A stretch of 64,000 bases of DNA from the NCBI GenBank assembly GCA_004297935.1, contig SCRE01000023.1, positions 186,001-250,000 of the forward strand, in the 5' to 3' direction. Position numbers and translations under genes: made by a program. This document shows, one piece after another, positions 33,496 to 42,021 of the stretch (positions are counted from its first letter, which is position 1; each line of letters starts with the position of its first letter). The notes under the pieces were generated by a model. That model was given only the letters and a program-made list of their open reading frames with translations, was not told the DNA's origin and did not search any database. The DNA comes from Microbacteriaceae bacterium. GTDB taxonomy: Bacteria > Actinomycetota > Actinomycetes > Actinomycetales > Microbacteriaceae.

Positions 33496-33626
33496 TCAAC
33501 ACAGATGACGCCCGCGCTCGTTCGCGTGAGTCAGTTGAGCTTCCAGGGGTCGGCGTTTCTGGCCGCACGGACGCGTAGGCGTTCCTTGACGTCATCATCA
33601 AGGCCACGCACACTCACCGCTGCCAT
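33496..33626 (-). pseudogene. Frameshifted FitA/VapB-like antitoxin remnant
   Basis: ATG 33626 follows GAGGTGG by five bases and begins MAAVSVRGLDDDVKERLRVR, continuing AARN, which is the ribbon-helix-helix start of FitA-type antitoxins. After ARN the frame is wrong and stops at 33533; in the neighbouring frame RPLEAQLTHANERG continues the usual (R/S)MEAE-type helix to 33496. No toxin gene follows; downstream is the DUF4349 gene on the other strand. This is a broken orphan antitoxin, not counting as a working system. Confidence 0.65.
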
Positions 33627-33750
33627 GGCAACCACCTCACGTGCTATCAATGACGGCAAGATGTGCGTTCCCGAGAGGCCTCGCTCGCACCTCCTGCAGC
33701 CAGCACCCTCTGTCGGTTGAATGTCGGGATGTCAGCTGCTTCGAGCCGGC

Positions 33751-34917
33751 TTACGAGACGAACGCAAGCGCTGTCACCGATCCGATGATCGTGAGTGGGG
33801 CGACGATCAAGCCGAGCAGTACGAACCGGCGCCAGGGCACATCGACGCCGAGCGCGTTCAACCGGTTGTGCCAGAGCAGTGTCGCCAGCGACGCCCATGG
33901 GGTGATGAGCACACCGCAGTTCACCCCGACGAGCAGGGCGATCACGCGGACGGGATAGCCCGCTGCAGTCGGTTCCAGGGCGAGGTAGGCGGGCAGGTTG
34001 TTCACAAGATTGGCGGATGCCGCCCCGACGCCGGCGAGCCGGAGCAGTGCGGGGAATCCGGTTCCGTCGCCGGTCGCTGCCGCGAGCGCGCGGCCGAGCC
34101 CGAGCTGGTGCGCCGCGCCGGCGACGAGGAAGAGACCCCCTGCGAAGGCCAGCAGAGACCATGGGATCAACCCGATCCGGATGGCGGCCGGGCGGAGGAG
34201 TGCGAAGGCCACGGCCAGTACCAGCGCCGCAGCGCATGCCGGAATCCACACGGGGATGCCGGAGACGAGCGCGGGCAGCAGGGCGACCAGCACAACGATC
34301 GAAATCGTGAAAAGTTTGCGATCGCCGAGGCGAGCATTCGTCGGTGCGGCGAAGCGTGCGTTCAGATCGCGCCGGAAGGCGATCGCTACAACGGCCAGGG
34401 GAACCAGGATCGCGACCAGGGCGGGCGCCCAGCTGAGCGCCACGAACTGTGTCACAGATTGGTGGCCCACCTCTTGTGCGAGCAGGTTGGTGAGGTTTGA
34501 GACCGGCAGCAGCAGTGACGCGGTATTGGCGAGCCAGACTGCGGTGAGCGCGAATGGAAGGATTCGCACCCCCGTGTGGCGCACCACGGTGATCACGACC
34601 GGCGTGATGAGCACCGCCGTGGTGTCGAGTGAGAAGAACACGGTCGAACCGACGCAGAGCGCGCAGACCAGCAGCCAGAGCATCCAGGCACGCCCCCGGC
34701 CCCAACGAGACAGCCGTTCCGCGACCATGGTGAACACGTCAGCCTCTGCGACCAATTCGGTGACGACAGTGATTGCGGCGACGAAGAGCAGGATCGGCCA
34801 GACGCGGTTCCACAACGCGACGACGGCGCCGAACGGTTCGACTCGGAGGACGACAGCGACGATCCCGACGATCAGGAGTGCACCACCGATGATCGCTGTC
34901 CGCATGCGTTCGAGCAT
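33751..34917 (-). CDS. SLC13/ArsB-like permease
   Basis: About 388 residues with ten or so membrane helices in the ion-transporter superfamily (SLC13, ArsB, CitMHS). Typical phrases: ITVVTELVAEADVFTMVAERL in the first half, FFSLDTTAVLITPVVITV and NTASLLLPVSNLTNLLA after it, and ASANLVNNLPAYLALEP, with the NNLPA loop characteristic of the family, in the second half. It may export arsenite or import a dicarboxylate or other anion; no partner gene (ArsR, ArsA) is nearby to decide. ATG 34917 gives MLERMRTAII; ATG 34905 is also possible. It is divergent from sigK by 120 bases. Confidence 0.85.
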   Translation of the reverse strand: MLERMRTAIIGGALLIVGIVAVVLRVEPFGAVVALWNRVWPILLFVAAITVVTELVAEADVFTMVAERLSRWGRGRAWMLWLLVCALCVGSTVFFSLDTTAVLITPVVITVVRHTGVRILPFALTAVWLANTASLLLPVSNLTNLLAQEVGHQSVTQFVALSWAPALVAILVPLAVVAIAFRRDLNARFAAPTNARLGDRKLFTISIVVLVALLPALVSGIPVWIPACAAALVLAVAFALLRPAAIRIGLIPWSLLAFAGGLFLVAGAAHQLGLGRALAAATGDGTGFPALLRLAGVGAASANLVNNLPAYLALEPTAAGYPVRVIALLVGVNCGVLITPWASLATLLWHNRLNALGVDVPWRRFVLLGLIVAPLTIIGSVTALAFVS

Positions 34918-35037
34918 GGCATGGATGCGTGCAGATCCCGGTGTGCACCGGATCCCTCCCCTCTGCTGCCACCACAGAGGCGGATAACCGGCCGGGTGAC
35001 CCGTGCGGCGCGGTCGCGGCGCGCCCCCCGACCTGCA

Positions 35038-35640
35038 ATGCTGGTAACCGTGCGCAGCGAAAACGGCGGGTCGGGAGATGATCCCGGTGCGCAGCCGACG
35101 AGCACGGATGAGCTTCTGCTGCGTGTCGCGAAGGGCGACCAGGCCGCATTCGGTGAACTGTACGACCGGCTTGCCCCTCGGGTTCTGGGCACGATCCGAC
35201 GGCTTCTGATCGATCCGGCGCAGTCGGAAGAGGTCGCGCAGGAGGTGTTCCTGGAGGTCTGGCAATCCGCGGCGCGTTTTGAACCGAATAAGGGGAGAGC
35301 GGCTACGTGGGTGCTCACGATGGCGAAGAGGCGTGCGATCGACCGGATTCGGTCGGCGCAGGCTTCGCGCGTTCGGGATGTCCGTGTCGGTATCCGGGAT
35401 TTTTGTGCGGAGGCCGACGAAGTGGCCGAGAGCGTCGAGATCAGGATCGAGCGGGAGAGAGTGGGTGCGGCCATGGAGCAGCTGACCGATACGCAGCGCC
35501 AGGCGATCTCGCTGGCCTATGACGGTGAATACACGCACAGCGAGATCGCGCAGCTGTTGGGCATCCCGATCGGCACAGTGAAAACGCGGCTGCGTGATGG
35601 GATGATTCGATTGAGAAACGAATTGGGGGTGGCACCGTGA
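35038..35640 (+). CDS. sigK: ECF RNA polymerase sigma factor SigK
   Basis: 200 residues. Sigma region 2 (AAFGELYDRLAPRVLGTIRRLLIDPAQSEEVAQEVFLEVWQSAARFEPNKG, with the AQEVFLEVW helix) and region 4 (TDTQRQAISLAYDGEYTHSEIAQLLGIPIGTVKTRLRDGMIRLR) are complete. The protein directs transcription in response to an anti-sigma factor, here the next gene, whose GTG start overlaps its stop. The pair resembles mycobacterial sigK-rskA, whose known regulon includes dipZ and fasciclin-like MPT70/83. A dipZ and a fasciclin gene lie 5-7 kb downstream with CAANCC-N16-CCGAAY promoters. ATG 35038 is used; GTG 35053 is an alternative. Confidence 0.9.
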   Translation: MLVTVRSENGGSGDDPGAQPTSTDELLLRVAKGDQAAFGELYDRLAPRVLGTIRRLLIDPAQSEEVAQEVFLEVWQSAARFEPNKGRAATWVLTMAKRRAIDRIRSAQASRVRDVRVGIRDFCAEADEVAESVEIRIERERVGAAMEQLTDTQRQAISLAYDGEYTHSEIAQLLGIPIGTVKTRLRDGMIRLRNELGVAP

Positions 35641-36455
35641 CCGACTTCGACGACCCGTCGCTGTTGGCGGCCGGTCATGCACTCGGTTCGCTGACTCCTG
35701 AGGAGCGTGCCGAGTACGAGGCGTATCTGGCGCGTTCGGCGGATGCGCGCCGCGAGGCGACGGCATTCGAGGCGGTCGCGGCGGCGCTGGACGGCGATGT
35801 CGCGGAGGCGACCCCGCCAGCCGCGCTCAAGGCGCGTTTGATGGCGCAGGTCGCGCGCACGCCGCAATTGGCGGCTGCGGTGACAGCGGAGACGGCAACC
35901 GCGGTCGGCGTTCCGCTCGTGGCCGATTCCCGCGTCGTCAGTGCTCTCACCGGTGCTCCCCGCACGTCAGCGGATGCGCGCGCCCGGGCGCGCTGGTTCC
36001 GCCGTCCTGGCGTCATCCTGGTCGCCGCCGCAGCGGCCGTCGCACTCTTCGCCGGCGGTACCGCGGTCGGAGTCGCCGTGGACAACGGTTCGTCTGCCGT
36101 GCAACACGAAGCAGCGACGTTGGCGCAGATCAGCGCCGCACCCGACGCTCGGCGCACCAGCAGGGACGTCGCGGGCGGCGGTTCCGCAACCCTGATCTGG
36201 TCGGAGCAGTTGGGCAAATCCGTCGTGGTGCTCGATGGCCTGCCGCAGGCACCCGCGGGCAAGACCTATCAGTTGTGGTACATCGGCTCCGGCTCGGTGG
36301 TGTCGGCCGGCCTGGTCACGACGCGGCCGGGCGAGAGGACCTGGCAGGTTCTGAACGGCAGGATGGCCGCCGGGGACACCGTCGGCATCACGATCGAACC
36401 CGCCGGCGGCTCGAACGCACCGACCACCAAGCCGATCGTCGCCATCGCCAGTTAG
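35637..36455 (+). CDS. rskA: Anti-sigma-K factor RskA
   Basis: 272 residues. An N-terminal cytosolic sigma-binding domain (LLAAGHALGSLTPEERAEYEAYLARSADARREATAFEAVAAAL) is followed by one membrane helix (VILVAAAAAVALFAGGTAVG, about residues 127-146) and an extracytoplasmic domain (GKSVVVLDGLPQAPAGKTYQLWYIGSG to the end) typical of RskA. It sequesters SigK at the membrane until proteolysis releases it, as in mycobacteria. Translation is coupled to sigK (GTGA overlap). The 3' end and following 50 bases (36423-36521) are duplicated at 38380-38478. Confidence 0.92.
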   Translation: MTDFDDPSLLAAGHALGSLTPEERAEYEAYLARSADARREATAFEAVAAALDGDVAEATPPAALKARLMAQVARTPQLAAAVTAETATAVGVPLVADSRVVSALTGAPRTSADARARARWFRRPGVILVAAAAAVALFAGGTAVGVAVDNGSSAVQHEAATLAQISAAPDARRTSRDVAGGGSATLIWSEQLGKSVVVLDGLPQAPAGKTYQLWYIGSGSVVSAGLVTTRPGERTWQVLNGRMAAGDTVGITIEPAGGSNAPTTKPIVAIAS

Positions 36456-36521
36456 GATGCCGCGGCGAGGGATCGGCGGGGTCCTACACGCTGCCACCAA
36501 TACCCATCTCGCTCACCGGAC
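36423..36521 (+). repeat. Direct repeat, left copy (end of rskA and following DNA)
   Basis: A gap-free copy with about 85 percent identity lies exactly 1957 bases downstream at 38380-38478. It includes the codons for TTKPIVAIAS and the rskA stop (TAG here, CAG in the right copy). The two copies flank the sigma/DGPF cassette. Confidence 0.9.
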
Positions 36522-36607
36522 GGCCCTGCAGTTTCCCGTCGCGTCGAAGGTCGGGCCGTTCATCAGCGCACCTTCTTCAGCGAATGCGAGCCCGCCGTAT
36601 CCGTCGA

Positions 36608-37885
36608 TCACGACGACTCTGCAAGCAAGACCCTCAGGGTGCGCTGGGTGGCCGCGTTCATCGGGAGTCGCAAGGCCGCCCGGTATGCGTCGCTCGCCTC
36701 GCGGCGTCGTCCGGCGCGGGCCAGCAGTTCGGCCCGCGCCGCGACATACGGCAGGTAGCTGCCCAGTCCTTGAACGCTGTCGAGTTCCCTCAGACCCGCC
36801 GCGGCACCGCGCAGCTCGCCGATCGCAACGGCACGGTTCAACCGGACGACCGGAGTGTCGCCTACCCGCAGCAGGACGTCGTACCAGCTGACGATGGCCG
36901 TCCAATTGGTCTGCTCCCAGGTCGAGGCGAGATCGTGGCAGGCTGCGATGGCGGCCTGCACGACGTACGGGTCCGGGCTGCCGGTGGAGTGCCGCAGTGC
37001 GACGCCGAGCAGCTCCAGACCGTGCCGGATCTCGGCGTGGTCCCATCGGGATCGGTCCTGCTCGGGAAGCCGGACCAGCTCCCCGGCCTCGTCGAGCCGG
37101 GCAGGACCGCGGGCGTTGTGCAGGTGGAGCAACGACAAAAGCCCGACCACCGCCACCTGGTCGGGCAGCAGCTCGCGCAGCAGCGCGGCGAGCCGGATCG
37201 CCTCCTCGGTCAGCTGGCTGCGCAACGGCCCCTCGCCGCCGGTCGCGTGATAGCCCTCATTGAACAGCAGGTAGACGGTGGTCAGAACCCCCTGCAGCCG
37301 CCCCGGCAGCTCCGCCGGCGGCGGCGTGCGATAGGGGATACCTGCGACGGCGATCTTGCGCCGGGCGCGGGTAAGCCGCTTGGTCATCGCCGCCTCGGTG
37401 ACCAATAGGGCATTGGCCACCTCGGCAGGGCTGAACCCGCACAGGGTGCGCAGCGCGAGCGCGGTCTGCGCCTCGACCGGCAACGCGGGGTGACAGCAGG
37501 TGAACAGCAGGCGCAACAGGTCGTCGCGGAGCACGCCGTGTTCCGGCGGCGGGGCATCCGCGGGCTCCAGCTCCGCCAGGGCGGCGGTCTCCTTGCCCGC
37601 CCGGGCGGCCTCGCGCCGGATCAGGTCGATCGCGCGCCGCCGTGCGGTGACGGTCAGCCACGCCCGCGGCTCCGGCGGGATGCCGTCGCGCGGCCAGGCC
37701 TGCAGTGCGCGCACGACGGCATCCTGCACGGCATCCTCTGCTAATGCCCATGAACCGGTGGTCCGCACCAGGGTCGCCAGCACGCGGGTGCCCTCTTCCC
37801 GGACCAGCCGGGCCACGGCAACATGGGCAATGGCGGCACCGGCCGGGCCAGCGTCAGCCGGGCCAGCGTCAGCCGGGTCAGGCAT
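36608..37885 (-). CDS. ECF42-like RNA polymerase sigma factor with long C-terminal helical domain
   Basis: 425 residues. Sigma region 2 is SWALAEDAVQDAVVRALQAWPRDG and region 4 GFSPAEVANALLVTEAAMTKRLTRARRKI. The 200-residue C-terminal extension (LFNEGYHATGG, LLPDQVAVVGLLSLLHLHNARG, AAIAACHD, AIVSWYDVLL, LNRAVAIGELRGA) is the helical extension found in ECF42-type factors, which need it for activity and are encoded next to DGPF/YciI proteins. Here that partner immediately precedes it, with start and stop overlapping by eight bases. The N-terminus after ATG 37885 contains PADAGPADAGPAG from a 15-bp tandem repeat. No anti-sigma gene accompanies it. Confidence 0.9.
   Translation of the reverse strand: MPDPADAGPADAGPAGAAIAHVAVARLVREEGTRVLATLVRTTGSWALAEDAVQDAVVRALQAWPRDGIPPEPRAWLTVTARRRAIDLIRREAARAGKETAALAELEPADAPPPEHGVLRDDLLRLLFTCCHPALPVEAQTALALRTLCGFSPAEVANALLVTEAAMTKRLTRARRKIAVAGIPYRTPPPAELPGRLQGVLTTVYLLFNEGYHATGGEGPLRSQLTEEAIRLAALLRELLPDQVAVVGLLSLLHLHNARGPARLDEAGELVRLPEQDRSRWDHAEIRHGLELLGVALRHSTGSPDPYVVQAAIAACHDLASTWEQTNWTAIVSWYDVLLRVGDTPVVRLNRAVAIGELRGAAAGLRELDSVQGLGSYLPYVAARAELLARAGRRREASDAYRAALRLPMNAATQRTLRVLLAESS
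37842..37880. repeat. 15-bp tandem repeat, two full copies and a partial one
   Basis: GCCGGGCCAGCGTCA at 37842-37856 and 37857-37871, then a partial unit. Read on the minus strand the unit is 13/15 identical to that at 9836-9910. It encodes PADAG in the sigma factor N-terminus and crosses the DGPF-gene stop. Confidence 0.85.
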
Positions 37886-38240
37886 CGAAGTCGATGACCG
37901 GACGCACCTCCACCTTGCCCGTCCAGGCAGCCGGGATCTGCGCGGCCCACCGAATCGCCTCATCGAGGTCGACGCACTCCATCAGATAGAAGCCGGTGAG
38001 CACCTCCGTGGTCTCCGCGAACGGTCCGTCGCTGGCCACGACTTCACCGCCCTTGCCGCCCCGCACCCGCACGGTCGTGGCCGACGATGTCGGATACAGT
38101 GCCGCGCCGCCGCGCAACACCGCCGCAGCGGTCGCCCCGAACGCACCATAGTCGCTCATCGTTTCCTGCTTGTCTGGCGTGTCCAGGTTGCCCCAATCGG
38201 GGTCGCCCTCCTCGTAGACCAGCGCAGCGTACTGAGTCAT
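37878..38240 (-). CDS. YciI/DGPF-domain protein paired with the ECF42-like sigma factor
   Basis: 120 residues. It begins MTQYAALVYEEGDPDWGNLDTPDKQETM and contains the eponymous DGPF motif in VVASDGPFAETTEVLTGFYLME. The fold is the ferredoxin-like dimer of YciI; conserved His/Asp suggest an unknown enzymatic or binding role. Genes of this type accompany ECF42 sigma factors and are usually among their targets. ATG 38240 has a near-perfect ribosome-binding site (AAAGGAG, eight bases upstream). It lies immediately inside the right-hand direct repeat (38380-38478), so it and the sigma gene appear to have come as a cassette. Confidence 0.9.
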   Translation of the reverse strand: MTQYAALVYEEGDPDWGNLDTPDKQETMSDYGAFGATAAAVLRGGAALYPTSSATTVRVRGGKGGEVVASDGPFAETTEVLTGFYLMECVDLDEAIRWAAQIPAAWTGKVEVRPVIDFDA

Positions 38241-38379
38241 GTCCGTCTCCTTTGTTTTGTGATCTGCTTCGCGTCGTGGCCAGCGGGATGCCGGCCATCT
38301 GTTAAATGTACGAACGGAGACAGCGCAAGTGGACACTGCCGTCGACATCAGGGCTGCGAACGCGAGCGCGTACGCATCC

Positions 38380-38478
38380 ACCACCAAGCCGATCGTCGCC
38401 ATCGCCAGTCAGGATGCTGTCGCGAGGGACCGGCGGGGTTCTGTATGCTGCCGCCGATGCTCATCTCGCTCACCGGAC
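38380..38478 (+). repeat. Direct repeat, right copy (decayed duplicate of the rskA end)
   Basis: Matches 36423-36521 without gaps at about 85 percent; differences are mainly transitions. The rskA stop TAG is CAG here. The upstream 30 bases still read like the Ala-rich end of an RskA protein. Confidence 0.9.
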
Positions 38479-38532
38479 AGGTAAACGGGCCGCAGGGGCC
38501 CGGCCTGAAAGGGCAGCCCGCAAACCGAGCCT

Positions 38533-39366
38533 TCAGCGGTTCTCGGGCACGAATTGGCTGGCGATGAAAGATGCGCCGGCCGGGTCGGCCAGGACGGCCG
38601 ATCGCGTCCACGGCGCATCCCGCGGCTCGACGAGGACCGACCCGCCGAGTTCGCGGGCACTGGTCGCAACGGCATCCACGTCGTCGACGGCGAATGTCAC
38701 GCTCCAGCGCGCGGGACCGCCATTGCGAGGAAGGATCCCCGCCACGACGTCCTCGAAGCCTTCGGGCGCTCCCATCTGCCTCATCCTCGCGCGCATGCCC
38801 GGGTTGAGGTCTTCGAGGTAATCGCCGTAGCCCGGCAGCGCCCACATCGGCGAGTCGACTTCGATCGTCCCCCAGCCGAACACGGCGCCGTAGAACGCCT
38901 GCGCCGCCTGCGGATCGTCGGTGTGCAGGTTATTGAAGACGACCGCACCGTGCTCGTTGACGGCAGCCGCGCCGCGATGACGGCCGGGCTCCCACACGGA
39001 GCAGACCGCCCCCTCCGGATCGGCGAACACGCCCATCCGTCCCGCATCGAACACGTCGAACGGCGCGGTCAGCACCTGCCCGCCCGCCTCACGCACCCGG
39101 TCCGCCGCGTCATCGGCGGACTCCACGCGGACATAGGTGTTCCACACCGCCTGCGCCGGCGCGCCCGGGGCAGGCGAGGAGATCGCGGCCGCATCCCTGC
39201 CGCCGATTCGTGCCATGTAATAGTTGCCATCGGCGCCGGCCGGCATCGTGTCCTCGGTGTCCCAGCCGAACAGCGCTGAATAGAACCGGGCCGCCTCCGC
39301 CGGATCGGGCTGAACGGTATCGATCCAGCACGGCACCCCGGCCGGATAGTCCCCACGTGTGCTCAT
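38533..39366 (-). CDS. Two-domain VOC (glyoxalase/bleomycin-resistance-like) protein
   Basis: 277 residues forming two tandem VOC half-barrels. Domain 1: VPCWIDTVQPDPAEAARFYSALFGWDTEDT to VFADPEGAVCSVWEPG. Domain 2: VVFNNLHTDDPQAAQAFYGAVFGWGTIEVD to AVLADPAGASFIASQF. The paired arrangement is as in actinobacterial 'VOC family' enzymes (hydroxylase-like, of unknown substrate). It starts at ATG 39366 with only a weak upstream ribosome-binding sequence and lies just left of the direct-repeat flank of the sigma cassette. Such proteins often accompany ECF42/DGPF genes, so it may belong to the same response; the intergenic direct repeat separates them. Confidence 0.87.
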   Translation of the reverse strand: MSTRGDYPAGVPCWIDTVQPDPAEAARFYSALFGWDTEDTMPAGADGNYYMARIGGRDAAAISSPAPGAPAQAVWNTYVRVESADDAADRVREAGGQVLTAPFDVFDAGRMGVFADPEGAVCSVWEPGRHRGAAAVNEHGAVVFNNLHTDDPQAAQAFYGAVFGWGTIEVDSPMWALPGYGDYLEDLNPGMRARMRQMGAPEGFEDVVAGILPRNGGPARWSVTFAVDDVDAVATSARELGGSVLVEPRDAPWTRSAVLADPAGASFIASQFVPENR

Positions 39367-39448
39367 GGGAGCGATCGTACGCCGCCTCGCTGCCGGGATC
39401 GAGAGGCAAAGCGACGAGTACGCCGAGGGATCCCGGCGCACATCGAGA

Positions 39449-39829
39449 TCAGCGCAGCAACTCGATGTGGCACTTAGGCCCAGGTGCGCCCGCCAGGCGC
39501 GCGTCGGTGGTGAGCAGCTCGGTGGCGTCGGTCATCTCGGCCAGCGCGACATAGGTCGCGTCGTAGGCAGTGATGTTGTGTCGAAGCGCCCACATTCTGG
39601 CTCGCAGCCAGTCGGCCGGGAACCTGGTCAGGGTGAGCCTGGTGAAGCCTTCCAGCGCCAGGTCGCCCTGTTCCTCGCTGAGGACCCTACGCCGGACCAG
39701 GCCTCGCAGGACGTGGGTGACTTCGCTGTCGATCAGGTGGGGGGCAGCCAGTTCCTCGTCGCCGAGCCGGTCAGGGTCAAGATTGCCGGCGAGCAGTTCC
39801 ACCACGACGCCGGCGTCGACGATCCTCAA
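39449..39829 (-). CDS. vapC: VapC-type PIN-domain toxin
   Basis: 126 residues. Mg-dependent RNase toxin of a type II toxin-antitoxin pair. The acidic PIN active site can be placed: D5 (RIVDAGVVVELL), E36 (DSEVTHVL), D90 (AYDATYVALAE) and D109 (LTTDARLA). The start is TTG 39829, inside the antitoxin stop (TTGA-type overlap); no ATG or GTG is available in the frame near there. A low-efficiency TTG start would keep toxin below antitoxin levels. Confidence 0.83.
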   Translation of the reverse strand: MRIVDAGVVVELLAGNLDPDRLGDEELAAPHLIDSEVTHVLRGLVRRRVLSEEQGDLALEGFTRLTLTRFPADWLRARMWALRHNITAYDATYVALAEMTDATELLTTDARLAGAPGPKCHIELLR

Positions 39830-40068
39830 TCGCCGCGACCGTCGTGGAGCACCGACAAGATCGTGTCGCGGTCCGAGCGGCCTTGAACCTTGGCCTGGGT
39901 ATCGCGAATGACCACGGCGTTGTCCTGCACGACCTGTCGACGTTTGGCGAGGTGCTCCAGTTCGTGCAGCATGTACCTGGTCAGCGAGAGTCCTTGCGCC
40001 TTGGCGGCTTCGGTGAGGGCGTCGTGGACGTCGTCGGGGACGTTGCGGATATGCATGACCTTCGGCAT
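39826..40068 (-). CDS. vapB: Ribbon-helix-helix antitoxin of the VapBC/FitAB type
   Basis: 80 residues beginning MPKVMHIRNVPDDVHDALTE and continuing AAKAQGLSLTRYMLHELEHLA, the DNA-binding ribbon-helix-helix, followed by a toxin-neutralising tail (VVQDNAVVIRDTQAKVQG). It should bind VapC and repress the operon. The toxin gene starts within its stop. The upstream region to dipZ is about 85 bases. Confidence 0.85.
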   Translation of the reverse strand: MPKVMHIRNVPDDVHDALTEAAKAQGLSLTRYMLHELEHLAKRRQVVQDNAVVIRDTQAKVQGRSDRDTILSVLHDGRGD

Positions 40069-40154
40069 GCCGCAATCGTACCAGCTTTGGGTGCAGCTTG
40101 CACCCGTTCTGTTGCGTCCGCGCAGACTCGGCCGGGCTACCCGAATGTCAACGC

Positions 40155-41960
40155 TCAGCCGAAGGTGAACGAGTAGGCCTGCACTCCATGGCCGACGGTG
40201 ACGTTCAGGGTGCCGGATGTGGACTTCGCGGTCTTCTGAACCAGGTAGGAGCGGGGCACACCGGCCACGGAGATCGTGGTGGTCTTCGTGCCGTTGCTGA
40301 TGGTCAGCGTGCCGGAGCCGCCGAGCACCATGCGCACCTGGTCGCCGGTGTAGTTCAGGCGGATGCGCGCGGACGCCGTGGCCGGTGTGGCGTATTGGGT
40401 CTGCAGTGACCAGGCTCCGTCGAGGGCGAACTCGTTGCCCGCCAGTTTCGCCGGGTACCGGAACTGTGTCGTCTTGGTCGAGTAGGCCTGGCTGCCGCCG
40501 AAGTTGACCTGTTTGGTGGTGCCGAGGTAGCTTTCGGGGGTGGTCGAGCCGAGGGCGGGTGTCGTGTTGGCGACCTCGGTTCTGGGCGGGAGGACGACAC
40601 CCGGGTTCGCCTGCTTCAGCAGTTGCCGGATCAAGTCCTCGGTCGAGGAGTAGTTGCCTTCACCGAATTGCACGTTGCGCACGGTGCCTTTCGCGTCGAT
40701 CAGGTAGTGTGCGGGCCAGTACCGGTTGCGGTAGTTCGTCCAGGTGGACAGGTTGTTGTCGATCGCCACCGGGTAGGTGATGCCGAGCGCTTTCGCGCCA
40801 GCTTTGACGTTGCCGACCACTTTCTCGAACGAGTACTCGGGTGAGTGGATGCCGATGATCTGGAGTCCGTCGGCTTTGTATGCTTTGTTCCAGGCGACGA
40901 CGTGCGGGACCGAGCGTTGGCAGTTGATGCAGGAGTAGGCCCAGAAATCGATCAGGACGACCTTGCCCTTCTCCTGGGCGAGGGTGATCGGTTTGTCGCC
41001 CGGCGTGTTGAACCAGGTTTGGATGCCGGTTATTTGCGGCGCGGTACCGCAGGACTCGAGTACCGTCGCGTCATTGCGGCATTTGGACAGGTTCTTGTTC
41101 TGGTCGTTGACCAGGCCGCCGAGGTCGAGCGCCTTGCTGACCTGCTGCGAATTCGAGAACTGGTCCTGCAGTCCGCTCGTGTAGTCCGGCACCAGGGTCT
41201 GCAGGAACTGGGGCAGGTTGAAGGCGAGCGCGACGGCGAGGCCGATCATCAGGATGCCGCCGGTCATCCGCACGCCGCGCTGGTGCTTGCGGAACGCCCG
41301 CACCCGCTCGGCGACCCGGCGCCCGGCCAACGCGAAGATCAACAGTGGGATCGCGGCGCCCAGCGCGAAGGTGAGGGTGAGCACGACCGTGCCCACGCCG
41401 ATCCGTCCGGTCGACCCGGCGACGGTGATCGCCGCAAGAACCGGGCCCGCGCAGGGCACATACACGGCGCCCAGTGCGATTCCGAGAACGAAGCCGCCAC
41501 GATCGGTGCCGACGTTCTTCTGCGGGATCCAGGAGAACGGCTTCTCCAGGATCGACTCGAACCGCGGCACGATCAGCCCGATGCCGATGAGGACCAGCAC
41601 GACGATTCCGGCGTAACGCAGAACGTCCTGCGGCAGATGCAGAACGGCCAATAACAGCGAACCGGCCAGGGTGAACACGCTGAAGCTGACGATCAGTCCG
41701 AGGATCACCTGGTAGGGGCGCCAGCTCGAGACCGTCGGTGGTTCGACCACCCAAGGGTCTGCCAGCACGGTCGCGGTGCCGGGACCTGCGGCCGAAGCCG
41801 GAGCAGGTAAAGCGGTTCCAGTGGTCGCGGTGCCTTTCGGACGGCGCGCCGCCTGGACGCCGCCGGAGAAGAAGATGACCGGCAGCACGGGAAGGATGCA
41901 CGGGGAGATTCCCGTGACCAGGCCTCCGAGGAATCCGATCAGAGCAAGCGTCAGGTACAC
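40155..41960 (-). CDS. dipZ: DipZ-like membrane thiol-disulfide exchange protein (CcdA + thioredoxin domain)
   Basis: 601 residues with three parts. The N-terminal CcdA/DsbD-type membrane domain (six helices or so) has Cys in GISPCILPVLPVIFFSGG and a second in YVPCAGPVLAAI. A periplasmic TlpA-like thioredoxin domain follows, with active site WAYSCINCQRSVP and the catalytic-site cis-Pro region later. The last 130 residues form a beta-sandwich, carbohydrate-binding-like domain as in mycobacterial DipZ. It carries electrons from cytoplasmic thioredoxin across the membrane to folding or maturing secreted proteins. GTG 41960 has GGAGG seven bases upstream. In mycobacteria dipZ is under SigK control next to fasciclin genes; the same neighbours occur here. 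Confidence 0.92.
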   Translation of the reverse strand: MYLTLALIGFLGGLVTGISPCILPVLPVIFFSGGVQAARRPKGTATTGTALPAPASAAGPGTATVLADPWVVEPPTVSSWRPYQVILGLIVSFSVFTLAGSLLLAVLHLPQDVLRYAGIVVLVLIGIGLIVPRFESILEKPFSWIPQKNVGTDRGGFVLGIALGAVYVPCAGPVLAAITVAGSTGRIGVGTVVLTLTFALGAAIPLLIFALAGRRVAERVRAFRKHQRGVRMTGGILMIGLAVALAFNLPQFLQTLVPDYTSGLQDQFSNSQQVSKALDLGGLVNDQNKNLSKCRNDATVLESCGTAPQITGIQTWFNTPGDKPITLAQEKGKVVLIDFWAYSCINCQRSVPHVVAWNKAYKADGLQIIGIHSPEYSFEKVVGNVKAGAKALGITYPVAIDNNLSTWTNYRNRYWPAHYLIDAKGTVRNVQFGEGNYSSTEDLIRQLLKQANPGVVLPPRTEVANTTPALGSTTPESYLGTTKQVNFGGSQAYSTKTTQFRYPAKLAGNEFALDGAWSLQTQYATPATASARIRLNYTGDQVRMVLGGSGTLTISNGTKTTTISVAGVPRSYLVQKTAKSTSGTLNVTVGHGVQAYSFTFG

Positions 41961-42021
41961 GGGGTGCCTCCAAGGCAATGGTCGATGCACAGGGCGTGCG
42001 TAACGAGAGGTAACGCACACA

